Assembly: GCA_900753135.1 (NCBI GenBank)
Contig: CAADXZ010000220.1
Span: forward strand, 1-14,837
Origin: Clostridia bacterium
GTDB taxonomy: Bacteria > Bacillota > Clostridia > TANB77 > UBA1234
Reading direction: 5' to 3'
Length of the DNA stretch: 14,837 bases
Shown: positions 1 through 6,585 of the stretch, in pieces
How the letters are laid out: each line of letters starts with the position of its first letter
How positions within the stretch are numbered: the stretch's first letter is position 1
Made by a program: the position numbers and the translations under genes
The notes under the pieces: generated by a model
Seen by the model: only the letters and a program-made list of their open reading frames with translations
Told to the model about the DNA's origin: nothing
Databases searched by the model: none

Positions 1-602
<602 letters not shown>

Positions 603-649
603 ATATTATTTTTTAAGTTTAATCTGACTACTCAATAATTGACATTTTA

Positions 650-665
650 CTTAGTTTTCAAAGAT
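650..665 (-). promoter_or_regulatory. boxA-like antitermination element in rRNA leader
   Basis: On the minus strand this reads ATCTTTGAAAACTAAG, very close to the Bacillus rRNA leader boxA context (TCTTTGAAAACTAA). It lies about 50 nt upstream of the mature 16S end, as expected for a NusB/S10-dependent antitermination site. The identification rests on resemblance only. Confidence 0.65.
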
Positions 666-697
666 CATTTTTGCACTCTTTTTGTTCGTGCATTAGT

Positions 698-726
698 AAT
701 ATATCAAATCTTTTTCCTTAAGTCAA
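698..726 (-). promoter_or_regulatory. rRNA operon promoter P2 (proximal)
   Basis: On the minus strand, a -35 TTGACT (726-721) and a -10 TATATT (703-698) are separated by exactly 17 bp. Transcription would start near 691, about 90 nt upstream of the 16S 5' end and upstream of the boxA-like element, as expected for the proximal promoter of a tandem rrn pair. Confidence 0.7.
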
Positions 727-804
727 CACTTTTTTTAACTTTTTTCGACTTTTTTTGAAATTTTTAAAATTTGATATATTTTTATGCTTTTGCAAGGATT
801 TTTT

Positions 805-819
805 GCCTTATTTTAAGGC
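805..819 (-). other. short hairpin in the rRNA upstream leader
   Basis: GCCTTA and TAAGGC form a 6-bp stem with a 3-nt loop between the two rrn promoters, so it would be present in RNA started at P1. On the minus strand it is followed by an A-run rather than a T-run, so it is not an intrinsic terminator for rRNA. Its role is unknown. Confidence 0.35.
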
Positions 820-842
820 CTTTCCTGCTTCGCATACATTGT

Positions 843-871
843 ATTATATGCTCCTTTTTTCAAAAATGCAA
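843..871 (-). promoter_or_regulatory. rRNA operon promoter P1 (distal)
   Basis: On the minus strand, a -35 TTGCAT (871-866) is followed after 17 bp by a perfect -10 TATAAT (848-843). It lies about 145 bp upstream of P2. The A/T tracts just upstream could act as UP elements. The 603-926 stretch contains no credible gene and is explained by the two promoters, the leader and the upstream gene's terminator. Confidence 0.65.
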
Positions 872-890
872 CACTTTTTTTTGCTTTTTT

Positions 891-913
891 AAAAAAAAAT
901 GAATTTTTATTCA
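891..913 (-). terminator. weak intrinsic terminator after the DUF402 gene
   Basis: On the minus strand a TGAAT/ATTCA stem (913-909 with 904-900) and a 4-nt A loop precede nine consecutive T. The stem is only 5 AT-rich pairs, so efficiency is doubtful. It lies 14 nt after the stop codon and just before the distal rrn promoter. Confidence 0.45.
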
Positions 914-926
914 AAAACTCACTTTT

Positions 927-1463
927 TTAACTGTAAAATCCACTATTTTCGTACTCTTTTTTATACTCTCGTACAAGTTTTCTGTTAAAAGGGCCCACGT
1001 TTGCTCTTATCATATTAATTAAATCTGTTAATTCACTCTGAAGTATTGAATCTAGTTTATCAGGATATTTCATTAATTTACGATGATATTTATATTCGTT
1101 TTTATCAAGTACTCTAAAACTACCATCAGGAAATATCTTAACATCTAGGTCATAGTCGATATATTTAATTACTCCTTCATCATATAAAAATGGACTTGCT
1201 ATATCAACTTTATAAAATAAGCCATTTGTTTTAAACTGTGCTGTAACATGAAACCATCTTCTTTTATAAAAGAATACTATGGCTGTTTCTTTAGTTCGAT
1301 GTGTTCTTTTTGTAGATTCTGTAATTTTGACTTTATTGTTTCCACAAACTAAATAGTCATCTGTTTCATCTAAGACTGTTGTCTTATCCCAAGTTCTATG
1401 GATTTTACCGTTATGCTTATAACAGTGCACTCTTAGCACGTTTCCTTTTGCATAATTTTCCAT
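927..1463 (-). CDS. DUF402 nucleoside tri/diphosphate phosphatase (Ntdp/YgaC-like)
   Basis: The 178-residue product closely resembles Bacillus YgaC and related Ntdp proteins, metal-dependent phosphatases that hydrolyse nucleoside tri- and diphosphates in the cytoplasm. Hallmarks are HNGKIHR near the N-terminus, SPFLYDEG, and YIDYDLDVKIFPD, whose acidic residues are expected to bind the metal. A C-terminal basic segment follows, as in YgaC. I start at ATG 1463 because AAGGAAGG lies 5 nt upstream; a longer reading from TTG 1511 adds 16 hydrophobic residues not expected in the family. The gene follows pgk by 89 bp and has its own possible promoter. Length and motifs look intact. Function is assigned by family. 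Confidence 0.9.
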   Translation of the reverse strand: MENYAKGNVLRVHCYKHNGKIHRTWDKTTVLDETDDYLVCGNNKVKITESTKRTHRTKETAIVFFYKRRWFHVTAQFKTNGLFYKVDIASPFLYDEGVIKYIDYDLDVKIFPDGSFRVLDKNEYKYHRKLMKYPDKLDSILQSELTDLINMIRANVGPFNRKLVREYKKEYENSGFYS

Positions 1464-1482
1464 TAAAACCTTCCTTGAGACA

Positions 1483-1511
1483 ATTATACTATATATAAGG
1501 AAAAAATACAA
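1483..1511 (-). promoter_or_regulatory. promoter for the DUF402 gene
   Basis: On the minus strand, -35 TTGTAT (1511-1506), 17 bp spacer, -10 TATAAT (1488-1483). The predicted start near 1476 leaves a leader of only about 13 nt that begins at the ribosome binding site. Read-through from pgk is also possible, because I see no convincing terminator between the two genes. Confidence 0.5.
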
Positions 1512-1552
1512 ATTATCAAAATCTTTATTTACACTTTATTCTCTCCTATTGT

Positions 1553-2701
1553 TTATTCTTCAAAACATGCTAACTTTTCGGTAGCAATATAATTTAATGT
1601 TGCTCCACCACCGGTTGAAATAAAACTGAAATCATTAATTTTAAAGTATTCAGCACTAGAAAGTGCATCGCCACCACCAATAACTGAGTATGCTCCAGTT
1701 TTACTTACTGCATCAAGAATTTCTTTAGTTCCATCTTCAAACCCCTCTTCTTCATATTTACCGACTGTTCCATTTAAAAAGATCGTTTCTGAATTATCTA
1801 TGTGTTTTTTATATAGTTCTATTGTTTTTGGACCGATATCGAATATAATGTCATCACTGGCAATATTTGAAATGTCTTTTACTTCTGCGCCATTTTTAGT
1901 TAATACTTTTACATCAACTGGCATGATTATTTTTTCCTTATATATAGAGAGTAAGTTTCTTGCCTCTTCTATAAGATCCGGGCTTACTAAAGATTTCCCG
2001 ATTGAAACACTTACCGCTAGAAAAGTATTGGCTATTCCACCTCCAAGTAATAACTTATCACATTTTGGAACTAAGGACTTTATTAAAGATAATTTGTCTT
2101 CTAATTTGGCACCGCCCATAATAATTGTAAATGGTTTTTCGGGTTTTAAAATCGGTGCTAACCCTTTTATTTCACTTTCTATCAAGAAACCTATGCCAGT
2201 TGGTAAAAATTTGCTTATACCATAATTTGAAGCGTGTTTGCGATGGGTCATTCCAAAAGCATCGTTAATGAATATGTCCGCTAGGCTAGCCCAGTATTTG
2301 GATAGTTCTTCATTACATTCGCTTTCTTTTTTATTTTCTACATCTTCGTATCTAGTATTTTCTGCTAATAGTACTTCGCCATTTTGAAGAAATGATATCT
2401 TTTCTTCAAGAATTTTCCCATGAGTCGCAGGAGAGAAAATCACTTTTGTGTCTATGATTTTTAAAAGTTCTTCGTAGACTATATATAATGAATAACTTTT
2501 TTTGTCTTCTTCGCTCTTTATTTTTCCTAGGTGTGACATGATGATTACTTTTGCACCACTTTTAATTAAATAATTGATAGTTGGAAGTTCAGCCATTATT
2601 CTTTCATTTGATATTATTTTGCCTTCTTTGATTGAAACATTAAAATCACTACGAAGAATCACTTTTTTTCCTTTAAATTCAAAATCTTTTAGTGTTTTCA
2701 T
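1553..2701 (-). CDS. pgk: phosphoglycerate kinase, divergent
   Basis: The product (382 residues, slightly shorter than the usual ~395) is a cytoplasmic phosphoglycerate kinase, which makes ATP and 3-phosphoglycerate from ADP and 1,3-bisphosphoglycerate. Visible landmarks are RSDFNV (17-22), substrate-binding R34, SHLG (56-59), the ENTRYE loop, NDAFG and HRKHAS in the N-domain, then GGAKLEDK, GGGIANTFL, GGGDALSSAEYF and STGGGATL in the nucleotide domain. Several normally fixed positions differ: DFNVP is DFNVS, HLGRP is HLGKI, and the WNGPMG-like loop is LNGTVGKYE. The usual EGKxLPG C-terminus is missing. The ATG overlaps the dCMP deaminase stop (TAATG), implying translational coupling. It may be the lineage's normal enzyme or a diverged paralogue; the family call is secure, its kinetics are not. 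Confidence 0.93.
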   Translation of the reverse strand: MKTLKDFEFKGKKVILRSDFNVSIKEGKIISNERIMAELPTINYLIKSGAKVIIMSHLGKIKSEEDKKSYSLYIVYEELLKIIDTKVIFSPATHGKILEEKISFLQNGEVLLAENTRYEDVENKKESECNEELSKYWASLADIFINDAFGMTHRKHASNYGISKFLPTGIGFLIESEIKGLAPILKPEKPFTIIMGGAKLEDKLSLIKSLVPKCDKLLLGGGIANTFLAVSVSIGKSLVSPDLIEEARNLLSIYKEKIIMPVDVKVLTKNGAEVKDISNIASDDIIFDIGPKTIELYKKHIDNSETIFLNGTVGKYEEEGFEDGTKEILDAVSKTGAYSVIGGGDALSSAEYFKINDFSFISTGGGATLNYIATEKLACFEE

Positions 2702-3186
2702 TAATACCCCATCTTTCCGTTTAGCGAGTCATCGTCGTTTATCCAATCTTCTACATTATATATGGTGTATTTGTTATTTGGTTCTCTTACTATTACTTCT
2801 TTGATACCAGCATTTATAACAACTCTTTTGCACATCATACATGAAGTACTGTTTGGTTCTACTTCTGCTGTTTTGGCATTTATTCCACACATGAATATTG
2901 TTGCTCCGATAAGATCTTTACGAGCAGAAGATATTATGGCATTTTGCTCGGCATGAACGCTTCTACATAATTCGTATCTTTCGCCTCTAGGAATTTGCAT
3001 TTTTTCACGGTAGCAATATCCTAGTTCATCGCAATTTTTTCGGCCTCTTGGTGCTCCATTGTAGCCGGTTGCTATTATTTCATCGTTTTTGACGATTATA
3101 CAGCCGTAGTGCCTTCTTAGGCATGTACTTCTTTGTGTTACGGCTTGTGCTATATCTAAATAATAATTTATTTTATCCTTTCGCAT
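2701..3186 (-). CDS. dCMP deaminase (ComEB-like cytidine/deoxycytidylate deaminase)
   Basis: This 161-residue zinc enzyme would deaminate dCMP to dUMP for thymidylate synthesis. The catalytic signature is HAEQNAI (H78, proton-shuttling E80) with CMMC (C116, C119) completing the zinc site. Additional cysteines at 22, 52, 58 and 74 resemble the extra metal site of dCMP deaminases. TGYNGAPRG (40-48) is typical of the ComEB/dCMP branch rather than of cytidine deaminases. A GGTGAT-like ribosome site precedes ATG 3186. It is the first gene of a two-gene unit: its stop overlaps the pgk start by one base. Pairing a nucleotide-salvage gene with pgk is not an obvious pathway link. Confidence 0.93.
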   Translation of the reverse strand: MRKDKINYYLDIAQAVTQRSTCLRRHYGCIIVKNDEIIATGYNGAPRGRKNCDELGYCYREKMQIPRGERYELCRSVHAEQNAIISSARKDLIGATIFMCGINAKTAEVEPNSTSCMMCKRVVINAGIKEVIVREPNNKYTIYNVEDWINDDDSLNGKMGY

Positions 3187-3201
3187 ATTATCACCAACTT
3201 T

Positions 3202-3230
3202 ATTATATAAGATAATTCTAAATTACTCAA
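3202..3230 (-). promoter_or_regulatory. promoter for the dCMP deaminase-pgk unit
   Basis: On the minus strand, -35 TTGAGT (3230-3225), 17 bp spacer, -10 TATAAT (3207-3202). The predicted start near 3195 gives a leader of about 9 nt, so the ribosome site lies at the very 5' end of the transcript. Confidence 0.6.
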
Positions 3231-3232
3231 TC

Positions 3233-3256
3233 AAAAAAAGAAACTAGCTATGCTAA
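3233..3256 (-). terminator. weak terminator overlapping the stop of the glucosaminidase-like gene
   Basis: On the minus strand TTAGC-ATA-GCTAG forms a 4-5 bp hairpin that contains the TAG stop codon, followed by GTTTCTTTTTTT. The stem is short, so confidence is limited, but the T-run and location fit an intrinsic terminator. Confidence 0.4.
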
Positions 3257-4132
3257 TTCCTCTTTGTTAATTATATCGTTTATATTAATCTCTGTTTTGT
3301 AATTTTTATATTTGCTTTCGGCTGTTGTTACCAGGCTAATCCAATGACTACTTGCTTTTTTCACGCCATTTTCAAATACCGGGCAGTAAACTTTACCGAT
3401 TGCTGCTTTAGTTGTTAAACCTTTGGCATAATAATTTTTACTCATCATCCTTATATATGATAAAACACCAAGTTCTATATTATCATGTCTTATTAGACCG
3501 CTAGTGCTCATACCACCATAAACATTATTTTTCTTTAGCATGTATTTTACTTTGTAGTAACCACTTTCGGCTGCACCAATACTTAACATCAGTGTTTGAT
3601 CTACGTTTGTGTAGATGTTACTGTAGTACATTATTAATTTTTCAACGTATGCTGCGTTTCCCTCATAGGGAATGTATTTATTTGTTCTTTTGAGAGATTT
3701 AGTTTTATTTAGATTATAAAAATATTCAAGTAAACCATATTCGAAATTTTCAAAATTTAAAAGTTCGTTATTTTCATTTTTCAGAAATCCGATATTTGTC
3801 ATTAAGAATACTTCTTCTTTTTCATTTCTGTTTTGTAAATCCTTTATTACATCATTGTAGTTATAGCCAAAAGCTTTAGCAAAGAAAGCAATTGTGTCTT
3901 TCTTTTCTTCTAAATAGTAATCTAAGTTGTATGTTATTTTATTAGATTCTTCTTGGTATACATCTACAAGAAATTCTAATTGTTTAAATTCATATCCCAG
4001 TCTAATCGAGGGATATTCATCAGATGTACTAGCATCTACATTTTTTGGTCTTGTAAAAACTACAAATACTGTTAATAATAATAAACAGATTATAATATTT
4101 AATATCTTCAGCGAAGATAAATCTTTTTCCAT
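3248..4132 (-). CDS. membrane-anchored glucosaminidase-like cell-wall protein
   Basis: The 294-residue product has one hydrophobic segment (about 9-26) followed by an exported domain, so it is probably an N-terminally anchored extracellular protein. Residues 160-272 resemble the endo-beta-N-acetylglucosaminidase/Bax fold that cleaves peptidoglycan glycans: AAESGYY supplies the likely catalytic E189, followed by KKNNVYGG (200-207), corresponding to the NN-x-FG motif, and a late conserved tryptophan region (SSHW, 261-264). The region 40-160 is mostly charged helix without a recognised domain. I start at ATG 4132 because GGGAGGGG lies 8 nt upstream; an ATG at 4174 lies upstream of that site. A strong promoter precedes it. 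The fold call is by motif only, so hydrolytic activity is uncertain. Confidence 0.68.
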   Translation of the reverse strand: MEKDLSSLKILNIIICLLLLTVFVVFTRPKNVDASTSDEYPSIRLGYEFKQLEFLVDVYQEESNKITYNLDYYLEEKKDTIAFFAKAFGYNYNDVIKDLQNRNEKEEVFLMTNIGFLKNENNELLNFENFEYGLLEYFYNLNKTKSLKRTNKYIPYEGNAAYVEKLIMYYSNIYTNVDQTLMLSIGAAESGYYKVKYMLKKNNVYGGMSTSGLIRHDNIELGVLSYIRMMSKNYYAKGLTTKAAIGKVYCPVFENGVKKASSHWISLVTTAESKYKNYKTEININDIINKEELA

Positions 4133-4164
4133 TTTTTGTTCCCCTCCCCAGACGAACGTTTTTA

Positions 4165-4194
4165 ATTCTAACATATAATGAGTCTATTTGTCAA
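4165..4194 (-). promoter_or_regulatory. strong promoter for the glucosaminidase-like gene
   Basis: On the minus strand there is a perfect -35 TTGACA (4194-4189), an 18 bp spacer, and an extended -10 TGTTAGAAT ending at 4165. This is the closest match to the full sigma-A consensus in the window. The leader is about 25 nt and contains the GGGAGGGG ribosome site. Confidence 0.75.
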
Positions 4195-4227
4195 ATTTTA
4201 TACAAGTCGTGATAAAGTTTTGGCACT

Positions 4228-4249
4228 AAAAAAAGCTCATTATGAGCTT
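4228..4249 (-). terminator. intrinsic terminator containing the stop codon of the small protein gene
   Basis: On the minus strand AAGCTCA/TGAGCTT forms a perfect 7-bp stem whose 3-nt loop is the TAA stop codon itself, and the T-run at 4234-4228 follows. It would end the LysM-protein transcript. Confidence 0.88.
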
Positions 4250-4482
4250 GATATTTTTCCTTCTAATTCCTTTAATAAAGGCTCTTCTAGGATTTCTTCG
4301 ATAATTAAATGTCCATTTTCTTTTGATACTGTAATGTATTTACAATTTCCAATTAATTCATCCAATTTTTCACCAATTTTACAAATTTTGTAATATTCCT
4401 TTTCAAGAATTTTGGTGCAACCGAGAATTAAATATTTTTTACCACTATTAATCTCAATGATTTCATCTTTGGTAAGGTACAT
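4240..4482 (-). CDS. small hypothetical protein coupled to the LysM-like gene
   Basis: An 80-residue soluble protein, not recognised with confidence. It has alternating beta-strand-like segments (KKYLILG, EYYKICKIG, KYITVSK, GHLIIEE) and a leucine/glutamate-rich helical end, reminiscent of small uncharacterised DUF1292-like proteins of Firmicutes. There is no signal peptide or membrane segment. Support for it being real: its ATG lies 3 nt after the stop of the upstream gene, it shares that gene's strand, and it ends exactly inside a strong terminator. The ribosome site is weak (AAGAAAG within the upstream coding end), suggesting translational coupling. The function is unknown. Confidence 0.7.
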   Translation of the reverse strand: MYLTKDEIIEINSGKKYLILGCTKILEKEYYKICKIGEKLDELIGNCKYITVSKENGHLIIEEILEEPLLKELEGKISSS

Positions 4483-4485
4483 AGA

Positions 4486-5640
4486 TTATGCAACTTTCTT
4501 AGCTTCTACTTTTTTTGGACTTGCAATATCTAAAGTAAATGGTACACGAATTACTAATCCAGTTAAAATATTTTTATCATCTTTGACAGTTTCAATAGGT
4601 ACTCCGTTTAATTTTTCGTCAATTGATTTCTTGTTAAAACTATATAATTTATTCCATGTTCCTTTATCATAGTAGGCACTTTCAGCAACGTCACTTAAAG
4701 ATACTCCACTTGTTAGTTCATATGTTAGGGAGTTATCGTCGTTAAGTTCTGGAAGTGTTTTTTCATCATCTTCTGGTATTACGATATCTTTGGTTTTTGG
4801 TTCTTGTGAATTTTCTTTTTCTTTCGCAATTTCATCAAGTAGTGCTAATCCATCTGGTTCATCGCCGTCTGGTTCTTCTTTTATATCTTCAATTGGAGTT
4901 TCTGGAGTCTGCTCGATAGCTTCTTTTAGTTCATCATCTGTAGCGAAGAAACTATTGTCAGTAAGAACTGGAGATTCGGCAATTTCTTCTTCGGTAGGTT
5001 CTTCTACTTTTGGATAGACTTTATCTAGCAAACTTTCAGGTGCTTCTGAAGTTCCTGTTACAATCTCTTCTTGTTTTGGCTTGCTTACTAATTCTTCTTG
5101 TGTTTCGGCTTTTTCTTCAATAGTTAAGCCCTTGAATTCTCTAATTTGTTTAAATGGATAAGCAGATAGCATTTCTTCATGAGAAATTGGTTCTCCTGTA
5201 ATAGTACCTTTAACTTCCTCTTCTCCTCTTTTTATAGAGATTGTTTTTTCTTGGCGATCAAATGCTTTGTTTGCATCTCTTTCTAAGTCTTCACCTATAG
5301 ATAATGTTTCGTGGTTTGCTTCTAGTGAATGTACTGCATCTAGTAGTTTACTATAAAGTTCTGAACGGGCATCTTTTAATCTTGCCGTTTCTTCTTCACT
5401 TCTAACTGTGCTACTATCATTAATTTCAGCGTTTGTGTCAATAATTTGTTTAACTAAATTTTCACTTGTTCCGTGTGCACTTAAAATTTGTCCACAACTT
5501 TCTTGTAGTTTTTCAAGTTCAGCAGATAATTCCTTTCTTTGTTTCTCGCTTCTCTCTAAATATAGTTCTGCTAATATTTTGTAGAATTTATCTTGGTCTT
5601 CCTTATTAGGAAATAATTTATAATTGTAATTTTTCTCCAT
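4486..5640 (-). CDS. acidic coiled-coil protein with C-terminal LysM-like domain
   Basis: The 384-residue product has three parts. Residues 1-150 are charged and helical, likely coiled coil. Residues about 170-305 are low-complexity, rich in Glu, Asp, Pro and Thr, and probably disordered. Residues about 310-368 resemble a LysM module: SGVSLSDVAESAYYDKGTWNKLYSFNK, here broken at a proline-free helix boundary, matches the usual sequence of strand, helix and W-x-x-(I/L)-Y, and the module ends with LTGLVIRVPF. An insertion separates the two halves. No signal peptide is visible, so it would be cytoplasmic unless exported otherwise, which is odd for a peptidoglycan-binding module. AGGAGAG lies 7 nt before ATG 5640. 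The architecture recalls YgaU-type or spore-coat-type LysM proteins, but the specific role is unknown. Confidence 0.75.
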   Translation of the reverse strand: MEKNYNYKLFPNKEDQDKFYKILAELYLERSEKQRKELSAELEKLQESCGQILSAHGTSENLVKQIIDTNAEINDSSTVRSEEETARLKDARSELYSKLLDAVHSLEANHETLSIGEDLERDANKAFDRQEKTISIKRGEEEVKGTITGEPISHEEMLSAYPFKQIREFKGLTIEEKAETQEELVSKPKQEEIVTGTSEAPESLLDKVYPKVEEPTEEEIAESPVLTDNSFFATDDELKEAIEQTPETPIEDIKEEPDGDEPDGLALLDEIAKEKENSQEPKTKDIVIPEDDEKTLPELNDDNSLTYELTSGVSLSDVAESAYYDKGTWNKLYSFNKKSIDEKLNGVPIETVKDDKNILTGLVIRVPFTLDIASPKKVEAKKVA

Positions 5641-5661
5641 TGTTCCACTCTCCTATTTTGA

Positions 5662-5690
5662 ATTATAGCATGGTACTGGCTTTTTTACAA
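5662..5690 (-). promoter_or_regulatory. promoter for the LysM-like gene pair
   Basis: On the minus strand, -35 TTGTAA (5690-5685), 17 bp spacer, and an extended -10 TGCTATAAT ending at 5662. It starts just after the tRNA terminator. The predicted leader is about 15 nt. Confidence 0.7.
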
Positions 5691-5691
5691 T

Positions 5692-5714
5692 AAAAAAAAC
5701 TCTTTTTCAAGAGT
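5692..5714 (-). terminator. intrinsic terminator of the tRNA-Asn gene
   Basis: On the minus strand ACTCTT-GAAA-AAGAGT forms a 6-bp stem with a 4-nt loop, directly followed by a T-run (5698-5692). It lies 10 nt after the CCA end of the tRNA. Confidence 0.9.
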
Positions 5715-5724
5715 AATTTACAAA

Positions 5725-5800
5725 TGGCGCCCATTGTAGGACTCGAACCTACGACCTAACGGTTAACAGCCGTGCGCTCTACCGACTGAGCTAAATGGGC
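5725..5800 (-). tRNA. tRNA-Asn, anticodon GTT
   Basis: The 76-nt gene has a 7-bp acceptor stem (GCCCATT with AATGGGC), discriminator G and encoded CCA (5727-5725). The D-arm AGCTCAGTCGGTAGAGC, the anticodon loop CTGTTAA with anticodon GTT, and the T-arm GTAGGTTCGAGTCCTAC are all present. The outermost anticodon-stem pair (27-43) reads C against T, leaving a four-pair stem; the rest is regular. It is a single-gene unit with its own promoter and terminator. Confidence 0.97.
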
Positions 5801-5820
5801 AACTAATCAATACATTTATA

Positions 5821-5849
5821 ATTATATGTTATTCCTTTTTATAAATCAA
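5821..5849 (-). promoter_or_regulatory. promoter for tRNA-Asn
   Basis: On the minus strand, -35 TTGATT (5849-5844), 17 bp spacer, -10 TATAAT (5826-5821). The predicted start is about 14 nt upstream of the mature tRNA 5' end, as is usual for a monocistronic tRNA. Confidence 0.7.
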
Positions 5850-5880
5850 GTGATTTTTGGTATTTTTTTGATTTTTTTGC

Positions 5881-5907
5881 AAAAAGCTAGTTTTTAGGCT
5901 AGCTTTT
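5881..5907 (-). terminator. intrinsic terminator overlapping the XRE gene stop codon
   Basis: On the minus strand AAAAGCTAG and CTAGCTTTT form a 9-bp stem with an 8-nt loop, and the T-run is the last part of the stem. The TAG stop codon (5901-5899) lies in the ascending arm. The A/T flanks mean the effective stem may be just GCTAG/CTAGC with a T tail. Confidence 0.65.
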
Positions 5908-6576
5908 GCAGTTATCTTTGATTGTTAGTGGAATTTTGTATATGTCTTCGGCGTTTACATTTGATGCGATAATTTCTAAGTATAGAGAATTTTCTTTATA
6001 TTTTTGACAGTTTGCAGAAAAGTTGGCTAGGTCAAAATCGGCTGTACTTAGGAATTCTTCTAAAGTAATTGGCATTTTATTATATGTTATGTTTTCTAGT
6101 TCCTTGTTTATTTTATCTTCAGTTTCATAAAGTGTGCAAGTTATTTTATTATATTTTACTTTGGCATTTGCTCCACAGTATGATATTCCGGATAAGTGAA
6201 GATGGCTTGTTTTTTGATCATAAGCAAGAGTCCCATTAGTTTTGAAATTTTCACAATTAGATTCTACAACTTTAAATTCAAATGAAGTGTTTTTATTGTT
6301 TATTAATGAAATGATTGCGATGGCAACTATAATCAATATTGCTATAATTATCAGAAGTATGTGATTATTTTTCTTTCCTAATAGCAAACTGTCTATAGAT
6401 GTATTACTGTCTTTGCATATCTCTTTTAGGGTTGTTATATCTGGAAGATTTTTACCATTTTCCCACTTTGATACTGCTTGCGGGGTTACATTATATTTTT
6501 GAGCAAATTTTTCCTGAGTTAAATTTAATTTTTTTCTTGATTCTTTTATTAATTTGCTTACTTTTTCTTCGTCCAT
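5899..6576 (-). CDS. membrane-tethered XRE-family regulator with cysteine-containing outer domain
   Basis: The 225-residue product starts with a Cro/C1-type helix-turn-helix (about 6-62; LTQEKFAQKYNVTPQAVSKW contains helices 2-3). A single very hydrophobic membrane span follows (about 72-92), then a 130-residue domain predicted outside the cell. That domain has five cysteines (108, then SYCG, ITCT, ANCQ and the terminal NCKS), so disulphides are possible. The outer domain is not recognised. Start ATG 6576 is preceded by AGGAAAC, which overlaps the TAG stop of the upstream AMP ligase, so the two are coupled. A plausible reading is that it senses an envelope or lipid state and regulates lipid genes in place, but its target is unknown. 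Confidence 0.82.
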   Translation of the reverse strand: MDEEKVSKLIKESRKKLNLTQEKFAQKYNVTPQAVSKWENGKNLPDITTLKEICKDSNTSIDSLLLGKKNNHILLIIIAILIIVAIAIISLINNKNTSFEFKVVESNCENFKTNGTLAYDQKTSHLHLSGISYCGANAKVKYNKITCTLYETEDKINKELENITYNKMPITLEEFLSTADFDLANFSANCQKYKENSLYLEIIASNVNAEDIYKIPLTIKDNCKS

Positions 6577-6585
6577 AGATGTTTC

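Noticed and set aside
638..643. Plus-strand TTGACA in the rRNA leader as a promoter
   Set aside because: No -10 box lies 16-18 bp downstream, and no plus-strand gene follows.
805..819. GCCTTA/TAAGGC hairpin as a terminator for rRNA or the DUF402 gene
   Set aside because: No T-run follows on the minus strand; the downstream bases are A-rich.
1464..1511. Longer start (TTG at 1511) for the DUF402 gene
   Set aside because: The region holds a plausible promoter, and AAGGAAGG is placed correctly for ATG 1463; the family starts there.
1800..2225. Open frame on the plus strand inside pgk
   Set aside because: It is antisense to a recognised conserved protein, has no ribosome site, and its composition reflects the codons of the other strand.
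4133..4174. Upstream ATG at 4174 for the glucosaminidase-like gene
   Set aside because: It would start within or before the -10 box, and the excellent GGGAGGGG site fits ATG 4132.
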